Assembly: GCF_009498735.1 (NCBI RefSeq)
Contig: NZ_ML762436.1
Span: forward strand, 38,725 to 99,385
DNA: 60,661 nt
Reading direction: 5' to 3'
Source: Gracilibacillus oryzae
GTDB taxonomy: Bacteria > Bacillota > Bacilli > Bacillales > Amphibacillaceae
Positions 26,224 through 33,719 of the stretch are shown here, in pieces (position 1 is the stretch's first letter; each line of letters opens with the position of its first letter). The notes under the pieces are model-generated. The model was not told the origin of the DNA. It saw only the letters and a list, made by a program, of their open reading frames with translations, and did not search any database. The translations under genes were made by a program, and so were the position numbers.

Positions 26224-27071
26224 GTAAGCAGACATGGCTGGATAATCCGTTCATTCAATTTTTGAAACAACTGTTTAAACGAATTAATAATGATGATGTT
26301 CCAGGCCTTGCTGCACAATTATCTTATTTCTTTTTATTATCTTTATTCCCTTTCATGATCTTTCTTGTTACACTAGTTGGTTTCCTCCCATATAATAACA
26401 TTGATGTAATAAATTTTATATCTAATTACGCACCACAAGAGATTGTTACATTGTTAAATGATAATATAACGCAGATTATGAGTGATCGGAATGGCGGTTT
26501 GTTATCCATTGGTATACTCGGTACTTTATGGTCAGCATCGAATGGAGTAAACGCCTTAATGCGGGCATTTAATCAAGCTTATAATATTGAAGAAGAAAGA
26601 TCATTTATCGTTGTGCGCGGTATTTCCATTATCTTAACGATTGCGATGGTATTTGTTATCATCATAGCATTTGCACTTCCGGTTTTTGGTCGTATGATAG
26701 GGGAATACATCTTTTCTTTTATTGGATTGTCTGATGACTTTATATCATTATGGAATACATTAAGATGGGTGATCTCGTCTGTCATCTTTTTCATCGTGTT
26801 ATCTGCATTATATCTTCTTGCACCGAGTAAACGTGTCAAATTCAAGTATATATATATTGGTGCTATTTTTTCGACGATTTGCTGGCAATTAACATCTTTG
26901 GCGTTTTCTTACTATGTATCATCAATCGGAAATTATTCTGCAACATATGGCAGTCTTGGCGGTGTCATAATCTTAATGTTATGGTTTTATTTATCGGCAA
27001 TGATTATTATTGCAGGTGGCGAGATAAACGCTTTGTATGAAAAAAAGAAAAAACAGCTGCAGACACATTAA
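26220..27071 (+). CDS. yfkH: YihY/BrkB family membrane protein (YfkH orthologue)
   Basis: 283 aa with six membrane helices. The YihY family signature lies in GLAAQLSYFFLLSLFPFMIF near residue 30 and in the C-terminal YGSLGGVIILMLWFYLSAM segment. Once mis-annotated as RNase BN, the family is now regarded as membrane transport or envelope proteins without nuclease motifs. It is the last gene of yfkJ-yfkI-yfkH and is followed by a strong hairpin. Confidence 0.85.
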   Translation: MSKQTWLDNPFIQFLKQLFKRINNDDVPGLAAQLSYFFLLSLFPFMIFLVTLVGFLPYNNIDVINFISNYAPQEIVTLLNDNITQIMSDRNGGLLSIGILGTLWSASNGVNALMRAFNQAYNIEEERSFIVVRGISIILTIAMVFVIIIAFALPVFGRMIGEYIFSFIGLSDDFISLWNTLRWVISSVIFFIVLSALYLLAPSKRVKFKYIYIGAIFSTICWQLTSLAFSYYVSSIGNYSATYGSLGGVIILMLWFYLSAMIIIAGGEINALYEKKKKQLQTH

Positions 27072-27101
27072 AGGGCTAAAGTTGAGCGACAATAGGTTAT
27101 C

Positions 27102-27150
27102 ACAGCGCTAACCGTCTGTAATACCCCCACTGATCAAAGTCTCACTTTAT
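27102..27150 (+). repeat. Dispersed repeat B, copy 3
   Basis: CAGCGCTAACCGTCTGTAAT followed by the TGATCAAAGTCTCACTTTAT core at 27131-27150. Matches copy 2 over about 48 bp and copies 1 and 4 over the core. It lies directly after yfkH and before that gene's terminator hairpin. Confidence 0.8.
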
Positions 27151-27158
27151 CCACACTG

Positions 27159-27189
27159 AAATCCGAACGATTGTGAATCGTTCGGATTT
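27159..27189 (+). terminator. Hairpin terminator after yfkH
   Basis: A 14-bp perfect stem (AAATCCGAACGATT / AATCGTTCGGATTT) with a 3-nt loop and a short TTTGTTTG tail. Its 3' arm ends in GATTTG, the motif that opens each unit of the tandem array that follows. Confidence 0.75.
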
Positions 27190-27244
27190 GTTTGCTTATC
27201 GAAAAAACAAAGATTAAGAACAAATGTATTGTTCTAGAGAAGAA

Positions 27245-27607
27245 GATTTGTATATTAAACGAAGATTAACGACAAATCCAAGGCCCGGGGGAAGAAGATT
27301 TGTATATTAAACGAAGATTAACGACAAATCCAAGGCCTGAGGGAAGAAGATTTGTATATTAAACGAAGATTAACGACAAATCCAAGGCCCGAGAGGAGAA
27401 GATTTGTCGATTAAACCGGGATAATCGACAAACCCAAGGCCTGAGGGAAGAAGATTTGTCGATTAAACCAGGATTATCGACAAATCCAAGGCCTGAGGGA
27501 AGAAGATTTGTCGATTAAACGAAGATTAACGACAAATTCAAGGCCGAGAGGAGAAGATTTGTCGATTAAACGAAGATTAACGACAAATCCAAGGCATCAG
27601 AGAAGAA
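27245..27607. repeat. Tandem array 2: seven 52-bp hairpin-forming units
   Basis: Units beginning GATTTGT start at 27245, 27297, 27349, 27401, 27453, 27505 and 27556 (51 or 52 bp apart), with a degenerate unit before (27185) and a partial one after (27608). Each has a hairpin GATTTGT...ACAAATC; in units 4-6 the arms extend to 9-13 bp (GATTTGTCGAT / ATCGACAAATC in unit 5). The rest of each unit, CCAAGGCCTGAGGGAAGAA, is nearly constant. No continuous reading frame. It sits between convergent yfkH and the P-type ATPase gene, as array 1 sits between convergent genes. Confidence 0.95.
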
Positions 27608-27819
27608 GATTTGTTTATAAGAGTTAACAGTATACAATTATTCCTTCAGAGAGAGAGAAAATCTTTACAAAATTCAAAAAGCCCCTTCCATGGAATGCGG
27701 TTATTCCTTTAGTGCTTCGTATTGCGGATTAGCTGTAATTATCTATTATATATAGTTCTGTTTCTGGATCAACTTTCTTCATTATGTCTCAATCCCTTTT
27801 CTAGCTTCATTAACATAAA

Positions 27820-27854
27820 TGCCATGAAGCTATCTTTTGCTCAGCTTCATGGCA
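27820..27854 (-). terminator. Probable terminator of the P-type ATPase gene
   Basis: A 12-bp perfect stem (TGCCATGAAGCT / AGCTTCATGGCA) with an 11-nt loop, 30 nt past the stop codon; the T tail is short. Between array 2 and this hairpin (27621-27819) I see only a possible short broken reading frame near 27729-27782. Confidence 0.65.
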
Positions 27855-27884
27855 CATGGCATAATTACTAATTTCTATTCCACT

Positions 27885-29798
27885 TTAACTTCGCAATAAT
27901 CTTAATCCATTTAAAATAACTAAAATGGTGCTTCCCTCGTGTCCAATAACTCCTAATGGTAAGTCAATAACTTGCATGAAGTTAGATGCAATCAGACATA
28001 GGATCACGAGAATAGAGAAAGCGATATTCTGCTTTATGATCCGATTCATTTTATGGGATACCTTGATTGCCTCGACAATTTTGGGAAGATCACTTTTTAC
28101 AAGGACAATATCAGCAGTCTCTAATGCTACATCACTCCCTGTCCCCATCGCAATTCCAATATCTGCTGTAGCTAAGGCTGGTGCGTCATTGACACCATCC
28201 CCGATCATTGCAACATTTTCATAAGCGGATGATAAACGTTCCAGCTCAGCCACTTTATCAGAAGGCAGACAATTCGCTTTATAATGTTTAATCCCTGCCT
28301 GAGAAGTAATCGACTTTGCTGTCTCTTCATTATCTCCTGTTAACATAACTGTTTGAATGCCAAGCTGGTTTAAACTTTTTATTGCTTTGATGGCTTCCTC
28401 TCTTAATTGATCTTCTAGTGCAAACATTGCAATAATTGCTTCATTCTTTGCGACATAAACCAATGTCTTGCCAAACATATCTTTCGATTGGGAGTGATTT
28501 CTGAGAAAGTCTTCTGCTTTGTGATCACCAATTAACAGTGAGTTTCCAATTTGCCAATAGTCATCTCTATGGTAAGCTTCGATGCCTTTTCCATCAATAT
28601 GAACAACGTTACTCAGATGGATTGTATTTTGATTTGTAGACCATTGGGTGATTGCATCAGCTATTGGATGATTTGACTGTCTTTCTATTTCATGAATGAT
28701 CGGGATGACATCCTGCTGGTTAATGTCTTCGCGGAATATGACATCCGTTACCGCTGGTTTGCCATACGTCAAGGTGCCTGTTTTATCAAAAGCAATTGCC
28801 TTAATGTTTCCAATTGCTTCAACATGTGCACCGCCTTTAAACAAAACCCCTTTTTTTGCTCCATTGGATATAGCGGATAATGTTGCTGGCATAATGGATG
28901 CAACAAGGGCACATGGGGAGGCGACCACTAACAAAATCATCGCTCGATAGATGGTATCCTGCCAAGTCCAGTTAAATAAAAAATGTGGTAAGAACATCAT
29001 GAGGGTGACAACGAGCAAAACAGTTTTTACATAAGTGCTTTCGAATTTTTCGATAAAGGTTTGAGAAGGCGACTTTTCACTTTGTGCTTGTTGAACCAGA
29101 TGAATAATTTTCTGGAAGAGTGTTTCGCTCGCTAATTTAGTGATTTCAACAATAATGCTTCCATTCAAGTTAATCGTACCAGCGTAAACATCCTCATTTA
29201 TCGATCTGGTTACAGGCAGAGACTCACCTGTTATGGTGCTTTCATCAACTATTGTCTGTCCTTCCAGGATCATACCATCTGCAGGAATTTTCTCGCCGGC
29301 TTTGATAAATATCTTATCACCAATTGCTAACTTAGAAACAGCTACAGTTCTATAACCTTCTGGTAATAACAGGTGGGCGCTTTCGGGTTGAAGTTTTATA
29401 AGTGCTTTTAATTCTTTTTGACTGTTTTCTTCTGTATAGGTTTCTAATGCACCTGATAAAGCAAAGATGAAAATTAAGATAGCTCCTTCTGTCCAATAGC
29501 CAATGGATGCAGCGCCGACAGCGGCAATAATCATCAGTAACTCTACATTTAATTTTCGGTCTCTTACAGTCTCTGTAATCCCTTCTCTTGCCTTGGCATA
29601 ACCACCAATTACAAAAGAACTGAGCAGAAGTGTGATGAATAACCAATCTGATAAAAAATCATGCAAAATCCATGTGAACAGAATGATAGCTCCACTAATC
29701 ATTGCAGCGATAAGTTCTGAGTGTTTTCTGAGTAACGAGAAGTCTTTTACAGATAGTAAAGAGGCTTTATTTGTAATAAATTTAATATAAGTACTCAT
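27885..29798 (-). CDS. pfeT: P1B4-type metal-efflux ATPase, PfeT/ZosA-like (Fe2+ exporter)
   Basis: 637 aa. It has the P-type phosphorylation site DKTGTLT (about residue 335), the dephosphorylation motif TGES near 185, the hinge MIGDGVNDAPALA near 555, and the membrane metal motif SPC (SPCALVAS) instead of CPC. SPC, the lack of an N-terminal heavy-metal-binding domain and the short length mark the P1B4 class, which in B. subtilis is PfeT (formerly ZosA), an exporter of excess ferrous iron. ATG at 29798 follows GGAGGAGGAAGAT. PerR- and Fur-type boxes upstream fit the known control of pfeT. Confidence 0.85.
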   Translation of the reverse strand: MSTYIKFITNKASLLSVKDFSLLRKHSELIAAMISGAIILFTWILHDFLSDWLFITLLLSSFVIGGYAKAREGITETVRDRKLNVELLMIIAAVGAASIGYWTEGAILIFIFALSGALETYTEENSQKELKALIKLQPESAHLLLPEGYRTVAVSKLAIGDKIFIKAGEKIPADGMILEGQTIVDESTITGESLPVTRSINEDVYAGTINLNGSIIVEITKLASETLFQKIIHLVQQAQSEKSPSQTFIEKFESTYVKTVLLVVTLMMFLPHFLFNWTWQDTIYRAMILLVVASPCALVASIMPATLSAISNGAKKGVLFKGGAHVEAIGNIKAIAFDKTGTLTYGKPAVTDVIFREDINQQDVIPIIHEIERQSNHPIADAITQWSTNQNTIHLSNVVHIDGKGIEAYHRDDYWQIGNSLLIGDHKAEDFLRNHSQSKDMFGKTLVYVAKNEAIIAMFALEDQLREEAIKAIKSLNQLGIQTVMLTGDNEETAKSITSQAGIKHYKANCLPSDKVAELERLSSAYENVAMIGDGVNDAPALATADIGIAMGTGSDVALETADIVLVKSDLPKIVEAIKVSHKMNRIIKQNIAFSILVILCLIASNFMQVIDLPLGVIGHEGSTILVILNGLRLLRS

Positions 29799-29822
29799 AT
29801 CTTCCTCCTCCAATTCTTAATT

Positions 29823-29841
29823 GAGAATAAAATTCATTATC
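29823..29841. promoter_or_regulatory. Second, weaker Fur-like box in the pfeT leader
   Basis: GAGAATAAAATTCATTATC matches 15 of 19 positions of the classical Fur box. It lies between the stronger box and the start codon, within the expected transcript. Confidence 0.45.
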
Positions 29842-29852
29842 TTCCTTGTGTT

Positions 29853-29871
29853 GATAATAATAATCATTATC
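29853..29871. promoter_or_regulatory. Fur box upstream of pfeT
   Basis: GATAATAATAATCATTATC matches the 19-bp Fur consensus GATAATGATAATCATTATC at 18 positions. It lies about 55 bp upstream of the start codon and downstream of the best promoter candidate. Confidence 0.8.
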
Positions 29872-29876
29872 TTTTA

Positions 29877-29891
29877 TTATAATTATTATAA
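29877..29891. promoter_or_regulatory. PerR box upstream of pfeT
   Basis: TTATAATTATTATAA is an exact match to the PerR consensus TTATAATnATTATAA. It lies between the promoter (29908-29935) and the Fur box, positioned to block transcription. Confidence 0.85.
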
Positions 29892-29907
29892 ATTAATAAT
29901 TACTATA

Positions 29908-29935
29908 ATTATATTCCGTTTCTCCAAATAGTCAA
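29908..29935 (-). promoter_or_regulatory. Probable sigma-A promoter of pfeT
   Basis: On the minus strand TTGACT and a perfect TATAAT are separated by 16 nt. Transcription would start near 29901, placing the PerR box at about +10 to +24 and the Fur box at about +30 to +48. Confidence 0.65.
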
Positions 29936-30011
29936 TAGTTATAAAATATAATAAAAGAAAAAATGGATTATAACAGATTCATAGATTGGATGAGTACAGG
30001 AATAAATTATC

Positions 30012-30040
30012 TTGAAAAATAAAGGATTAACTGTTATATT
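30012..30040 (+). promoter_or_regulatory. Sigma-A promoter of the amino-acid transporter genes
   Basis: TTGAAA and TATATT with exactly 17 nt between them, 44 bp upstream of the lipoprotein start. No S-box, T-box or clear CymR site was seen here. Confidence 0.65.
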
Positions 30041-30083
30041 TTAAAAAGAGTTAAATATATAACAATAAAAAGGGGTGGCAGAT

Positions 30084-30983
30084 TTGAAGAAAGTTTTTTT
30101 CATTCTTACATTTATTCTGACAGGGTTGTTAGCAGCCTGTGGAACAGCAAGTGAGGATAATGCCAATCAGGAGGAAGCAAACAATACAGAGAATAATAAC
30201 AGTGAAACTGCTGAATCTGACGGTCAGAAATGGAATCAGATCGAAGAAAAAGGAGAAATCATTGTAGGAACATCAGGGACATTAATTGCTGCATCTACAT
30301 ATGAAGAAGGTACTGATAAATTAACAGGGTATGATGTAGAAATTATGAGAGAAATTGCGGATAGATTAGGACTGGAAGTGAAATTTGAAATATTAGGAAT
30401 TGATGGTATGCTTCCAGCGATCCAAAGTGGAAGAATTGATGTAGCTGTAAATGATATTGAAGTAACAGACAAGAGAAAAAAGCAGTTTGCTTTCTCTGAT
30501 CCATATAAATATTCTTATACAACAATGGTTGTCAGAAAAGGTGATTACTCAGGTATTAACAGCCTGGAGGATTTGGAAGGAAAACGAGCTGGTGGCGGGG
30601 CAACAACTATTTTCAGCCAAATTGCAGAACATTTTGGTGCAGAAGTTATCACATATGGCAATGCACCAAATGAGGCATACTTGAGAGATGTTGATAATGG
30701 CAATACGGATGTCATTGTTAACGACTATTACCTGTCTAAATTTGGTGTTGCAGCATTTCCGGACTTCGATATTATGTTACATCCAGAGTTGAAATTCCAT
30801 CCAACAGAACAAGCTGTTGTTATGCCACAAGAAGCAACTGTATTACAAACAAAAATTAATGAAAAACTTGCAGAAATGCGTGATGATGGAACATTATCTG
30901 AGCTCGCAATTCAATTTTACAAAGAAGATGCTTCCAAAAAGCCTGAAGGAGAAATTGAAGAGATCGAAGGACTTGATTTATAA
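30084..30983 (+). CDS. Amino-acid (cystine-type) ABC transporter substrate-binding lipoprotein
   Basis: 299 aa. Signal peptide MKKVFFILTFILTG and lipobox LAAC predict a lipid-anchored protein; an acidic linker follows. The remainder is a PF00497 amino-acid binding fold beginning KWNQIEEKGEIIVGTSG, with ligand-site features TGYDVEIMREIADRLG and DVAVNDIEVTDKRK. TcyA-type cystine specificity is a reasonable guess. TTG at 30084 is chosen over GTG at 30075 because AGGGGTGG must serve as ribosome site and because MKK starts the signal peptide. A permease gene follows by 14 nt, but no ATPase gene. Confidence 0.82.
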   Translation: MKKVFFILTFILTGLLAACGTASEDNANQEEANNTENNNSETAESDGQKWNQIEEKGEIIVGTSGTLIAASTYEEGTDKLTGYDVEIMREIADRLGLEVKFEILGIDGMLPAIQSGRIDVAVNDIEVTDKRKKQFAFSDPYKYSYTTMVVRKGDYSGINSLEDLEGKRAGGGATTIFSQIAEHFGAEVITYGNAPNEAYLRDVDNGNTDVIVNDYYLSKFGVAAFPDFDIMLHPELKFHPTEQAVVMPQEATVLQTKINEKLAEMRDDGTLSELAIQFYKEDASKKPEGEIEEIEGLDL

Positions 30984-30997
30984 GGTGTGAGAACTCG

Positions 30998-31663
30998 ATG
31001 CAGGATTTTTTTGATATTAAATTAGCGATAGAGAACTTACCATTTATTCTTAGCGGCTTACCAAGGACCATTGCTGTATCGTTTGTGGCGATGGCTCTGG
31101 GACTTGTGCTGGGGTTATTCATCTCCCTTGCACGAAGTTCTGATATGATGTTGTTAAGGTATCCAGCAAGACTGTATATATCATTTATGCGCGGTACACC
31201 TATCATAGTGTTTCTGTTTATTTTATATTATGGACTGCCAATGATTGAAATCAGATTATCTGCATATATGGCAGCAGTGATTGGATTTGGATTGAACAGT
31301 GCTGCCTATATTGCAGAAGTGATTCGTTCCTCCATTAACAGTGTCCCATATGGGCAATGGGAATCAGCTAAAGCATTAGGCTTAAGTTATTGGCAGACAT
31401 TGAGACAAATTATTCTTCCACAAGGTGTGAGAATTGCACTGCCGCCATTGACAAATGTTTTCCTGGACCTTGTGAAAGCTACTTCTCTAGCTGCTGTTAT
31501 TACAGTTCCGGAACTGTTCCAGAAAGCGCAAATTGCAGGGGGAAGGGAATTTGATTCATTAACAATGTATATTTTAGTTGCCTTAATCTATTGGCCGCTA
31601 TGTATTGTTATTGCATTTTTTCAGGAGAAAATGGAAGCGCGTTTTAGTCGATATGTTAAATGA
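30998..31663 (+). CDS. Polar amino-acid ABC transporter permease (HisM/TcyB family)
   Basis: 221 aa with about five membrane helices. The His/Glu/Gln/Arg-family permease signature is clear: LPRTIAVSFVAMALGLVLGL at the N-terminus, MRGTPIIVFLFILYYGLP, and the EAA loop WESAKALGLSYWQTLRQIILP that docks the ATPase. It pairs with the binding protein upstream. The partner ATPase expected next is absent; instead a family A repeat occupies 31669-31848 and the following gene is an unrelated methyltransferase on the other strand. The transporter must borrow an ATPase from elsewhere or be inactive. Confidence 0.88.
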   Translation: MQDFFDIKLAIENLPFILSGLPRTIAVSFVAMALGLVLGLFISLARSSDMMLLRYPARLYISFMRGTPIIVFLFILYYGLPMIEIRLSAYMAAVIGFGLNSAAYIAEVIRSSINSVPYGQWESAKALGLSYWQTLRQIILPQGVRIALPPLTNVFLDLVKATSLAAVITVPELFQKAQIAGGREFDSLTMYILVALIYWPLCIVIAFFQEKMEARFSRYVK

Positions 31664-31668
31664 AATAG

Positions 31669-31848
31669 GTTGGGGAAAATACTCGCTTTCACCACGGGCA
31701 TAAGGGCGACATCTACTCAAGTAAAATACGCTTGAGCAGTCTCTTCTTTACCGCGGGCACACATCAGCCTCCTCAGAAGCACAAATCGCGCTTCCTGCGG
31801 GGGCTTCGGTTGTTGCTGTTCCCGCTGAAGTCTCGCATTTTCCCCAGC
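31669..31848. repeat. Dispersed repeat family A, copy 2 (core only, diverged)
   Basis: Left end TTGGGGAAAATACTCGCTTTC and right end TCTCGCATTTTCCCCAGC mirror the ends of copies 1 and 3; the interior differs (about 180 versus 120 bp) and has its own palindrome CTCAAG / CTTGAG. It directly follows the permease gene stop codon, where an ABC ATPase gene would be expected. Confidence 0.8.
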
Positions 31849-31911
31849 TTTTATTTAATTCCTAAATTAATAATTCGAATATGCCATTGTCACAACCTCT
31901 TTATACAAGTG

Positions 31912-32664
31912 TTATTCCTTCCACCCTATCACCCGAATTCTTTTATAATCAGCGCTCCATTTGCCGTTTTTGTACATCTGCCTTTTTAGGTTTCTTTCTA
32001 TGTTGGTTAAGATTTGTTCTTGCTCTTGTTTGCTTGTTTGTTCAAATAAGTGTGAAGCAAACATTTCTATCCATTTTCTTAATCCATCCTCGCCTTCTAA
32101 TGGTGTGGGTCGATCAAAATGCTGTGCAAAAACCACTCGAAATCCAGTACTCTCCATCAGCCTGCTGTATTCTCCAATACTGGGAAAATACCATGGAAAG
32201 CGTTCTGAACTTTCTGTTATAGAAAACTGTTCTTTCAGTTGATCTGTAATCAATTGGACATTGCCATTTCCTCCAAACTCAGCAACAAATCTTCCACCAG
32301 GTTTTAATGCATGATAAATATTGGCTAAAGCTGCCTTTGGTTGTTTAATCCAATGAAGGACAGCATTGGAAAAGACAGCATCAAATTCTTCCGCAAAATT
32401 CATTTTTAATATATCTACTACTTTAAAATCAATCTCTGGATATTTCATACAAGCCTGGTCAATCATGTTTTGCGACTGATCAATGCCAGTAATATTAACA
32501 CCTGCAATTTTTAATTGATTGGCAAGGTCTCCTGTTCCACAGCCAATATCCAATATACTTTCCCCTTTTTTTGGAGCTAATAGTTCGATAACATTACTGC
32601 CGAAATTAGAAACGAATTTATGTTGCTGATCATACAAATCTGCATTCCATGAATCTTTCATCAT
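31912..32664 (-). CDS. Class I SAM-dependent methyltransferase (trans-aconitate methyltransferase-like)
   Basis: About 250 aa. The SAM motif ILDIGCGTGDLANQL is at residues 37-51, the acidic ribose ligand is in GIDQSQNMID, and post-I FDAVFSNAVLHWI and LKPGGRFVAEFGG follow. The family includes Tam-type carboxyl methyltransferases and unrelated small-molecule enzymes; the substrate is unknown. ATG at 32664 or 32661 lies downstream of GGCGGGG. It is divergent from a LysR gene 112 bp away, a common arrangement when the regulator controls its neighbour. Confidence 0.8.
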   Translation of the reverse strand: MMKDSWNADLYDQQHKFVSNFGSNVIELLAPKKGESILDIGCGTGDLANQLKIAGVNITGIDQSQNMIDQACMKYPEIDFKVVDILKMNFAEEFDAVFSNAVLHWIKQPKAALANIYHALKPGGRFVAEFGGNGNVQLITDQLKEQFSITESSERFPWYFPSIGEYSRLMESTGFRVVFAQHFDRPTPLEGEDGLRKWIEMFASHLFEQTSKQEQEQILTNIERNLKRQMYKNGKWSADYKRIRVIGWKE

Positions 32665-32747
32665 CAATCATCCCCGCCTTCTTTTTTTGTTAGTGCTATT
32701 ATATGGCAGTTTATATATAATGAAAACTAAATAAAAAGCTAAATATT

Positions 32748-32764
32748 AATAACAATCTGTTATT
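32748..32764. promoter_or_regulatory. Candidate LysR operator (T-N11-A palindrome)
   Basis: AATAAC-AATCT-GTTATT is a perfect 6-bp inverted repeat containing the T-N11-A core. It ends 12 bp before the LysR start codon and abuts its ribosome site, fitting autoregulation and control of the divergent methyltransferase. Confidence 0.5.
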
Positions 32765-32776
32765 GGTGGTGAGATA

Positions 32777-33646
32777 GTGGATATAAAATGGATAAAAACA
32801 TTTATTATTGCTGCAAAACATGAGAATTTCCGAAAAGCTTCAGAAGAGTTATTTTTAACTCAGCCTGCTGTAACCAAGCATGTGAAAAGACTGGAAGCAC
32901 ATCTTCAAATTACATTATTTAAAAAAGCAGGAAAGATGGTAAAGTTAACTGCTGCCGGTCATAAATTTCTGTCATATGCGAAAGAGCTGTTAGCAAGCTA
33001 TGAAACTGGATTAGCAAACTTTGAGTTATGGAAACAAGGTTATTCAAGAAAGTTAGTACTTGCTGTTGCTCCCCAAATAGCATCATCCTTTCTGCCAAAT
33101 TTATTACGAAAGTTTATGAAGTTAAATCCTGACATCGAGATATTGATTAATGTAAGAAATTCATTTGAAATCGGGGAGGAAATATCCAGTGGCAATGCCG
33201 ATATTGGTCTGACAAGGCTTGAGCCATTACAGAAGAACTTGCATACAGAGGTGTTGCATAAAGAAGATGTTACCTTAGTAGGACCAGCAAATAGACAACT
33301 ATCGGAAGAAGATGCCTTGAATCAATACAGGTTGATAACAAATAATCACCCTGAATACTGGGAGGACCTATTAATGGATATAAAAATATATTTTCCTCTC
33401 ATTCAGACAATGGAAGTGAATCAAATGGAAGTAACAAAGAAATTTATCGAAAATGGTTTAGGTGTATCCTATCTACCGAAATCAATTGCAGGAGACGAAG
33501 TAAGGCAGGGGAAGCTACGCGAGATAACAGCTGAAAAAATAATTACCCCTTTATCGTATACCTATATCACAACGAAGATAGAAACAGCTGAAGTAAGCGA
33601 ATTTATTTATTTTTTGAGAAGAGCTTTATCCGAAATAAATTCATAA
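32777..33646 (+). CDS. LysR family transcriptional regulator
   Basis: 289 aa. The N-terminal winged helix-turn-helix (WIKTFIIAAKHENFRKASEE then LFLTQPAVTKHVKRLEAHLQ, residues 5-50) and the C-terminal periplasmic-binding-like effector domain (about 90-285) are typical; the overall form resembles CzcR-type Bacillus regulators. Start is GTG at 32777, with GGTGGTGAG upstream. The divergent methyltransferase is its most likely target. Effector unknown. Confidence 0.88.
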   Translation: MDIKWIKTFIIAAKHENFRKASEELFLTQPAVTKHVKRLEAHLQITLFKKAGKMVKLTAAGHKFLSYAKELLASYETGLANFELWKQGYSRKLVLAVAPQIASSFLPNLLRKFMKLNPDIEILINVRNSFEIGEEISSGNADIGLTRLEPLQKNLHTEVLHKEDVTLVGPANRQLSEEDALNQYRLITNNHPEYWEDLLMDIKIYFPLIQTMEVNQMEVTKKFIENGLGVSYLPKSIAGDEVRQGKLREITAEKIITPLSYTYITTKIETAEVSEFIYFLRRALSEINS

Positions 33647-33719
33647 ACTGTGAAGGAATTGAGGTGTTTAATAGAGAATGTTAACTATAACTCAGTCTGA
33701 GAGAAGGGAGAGATAGCGA

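Noticed and set aside
27245-27607. CRISPR array
   Set aside because: Same reasoning: the whole unit repeats, there are no variable spacers, and each unit is itself a hairpin.
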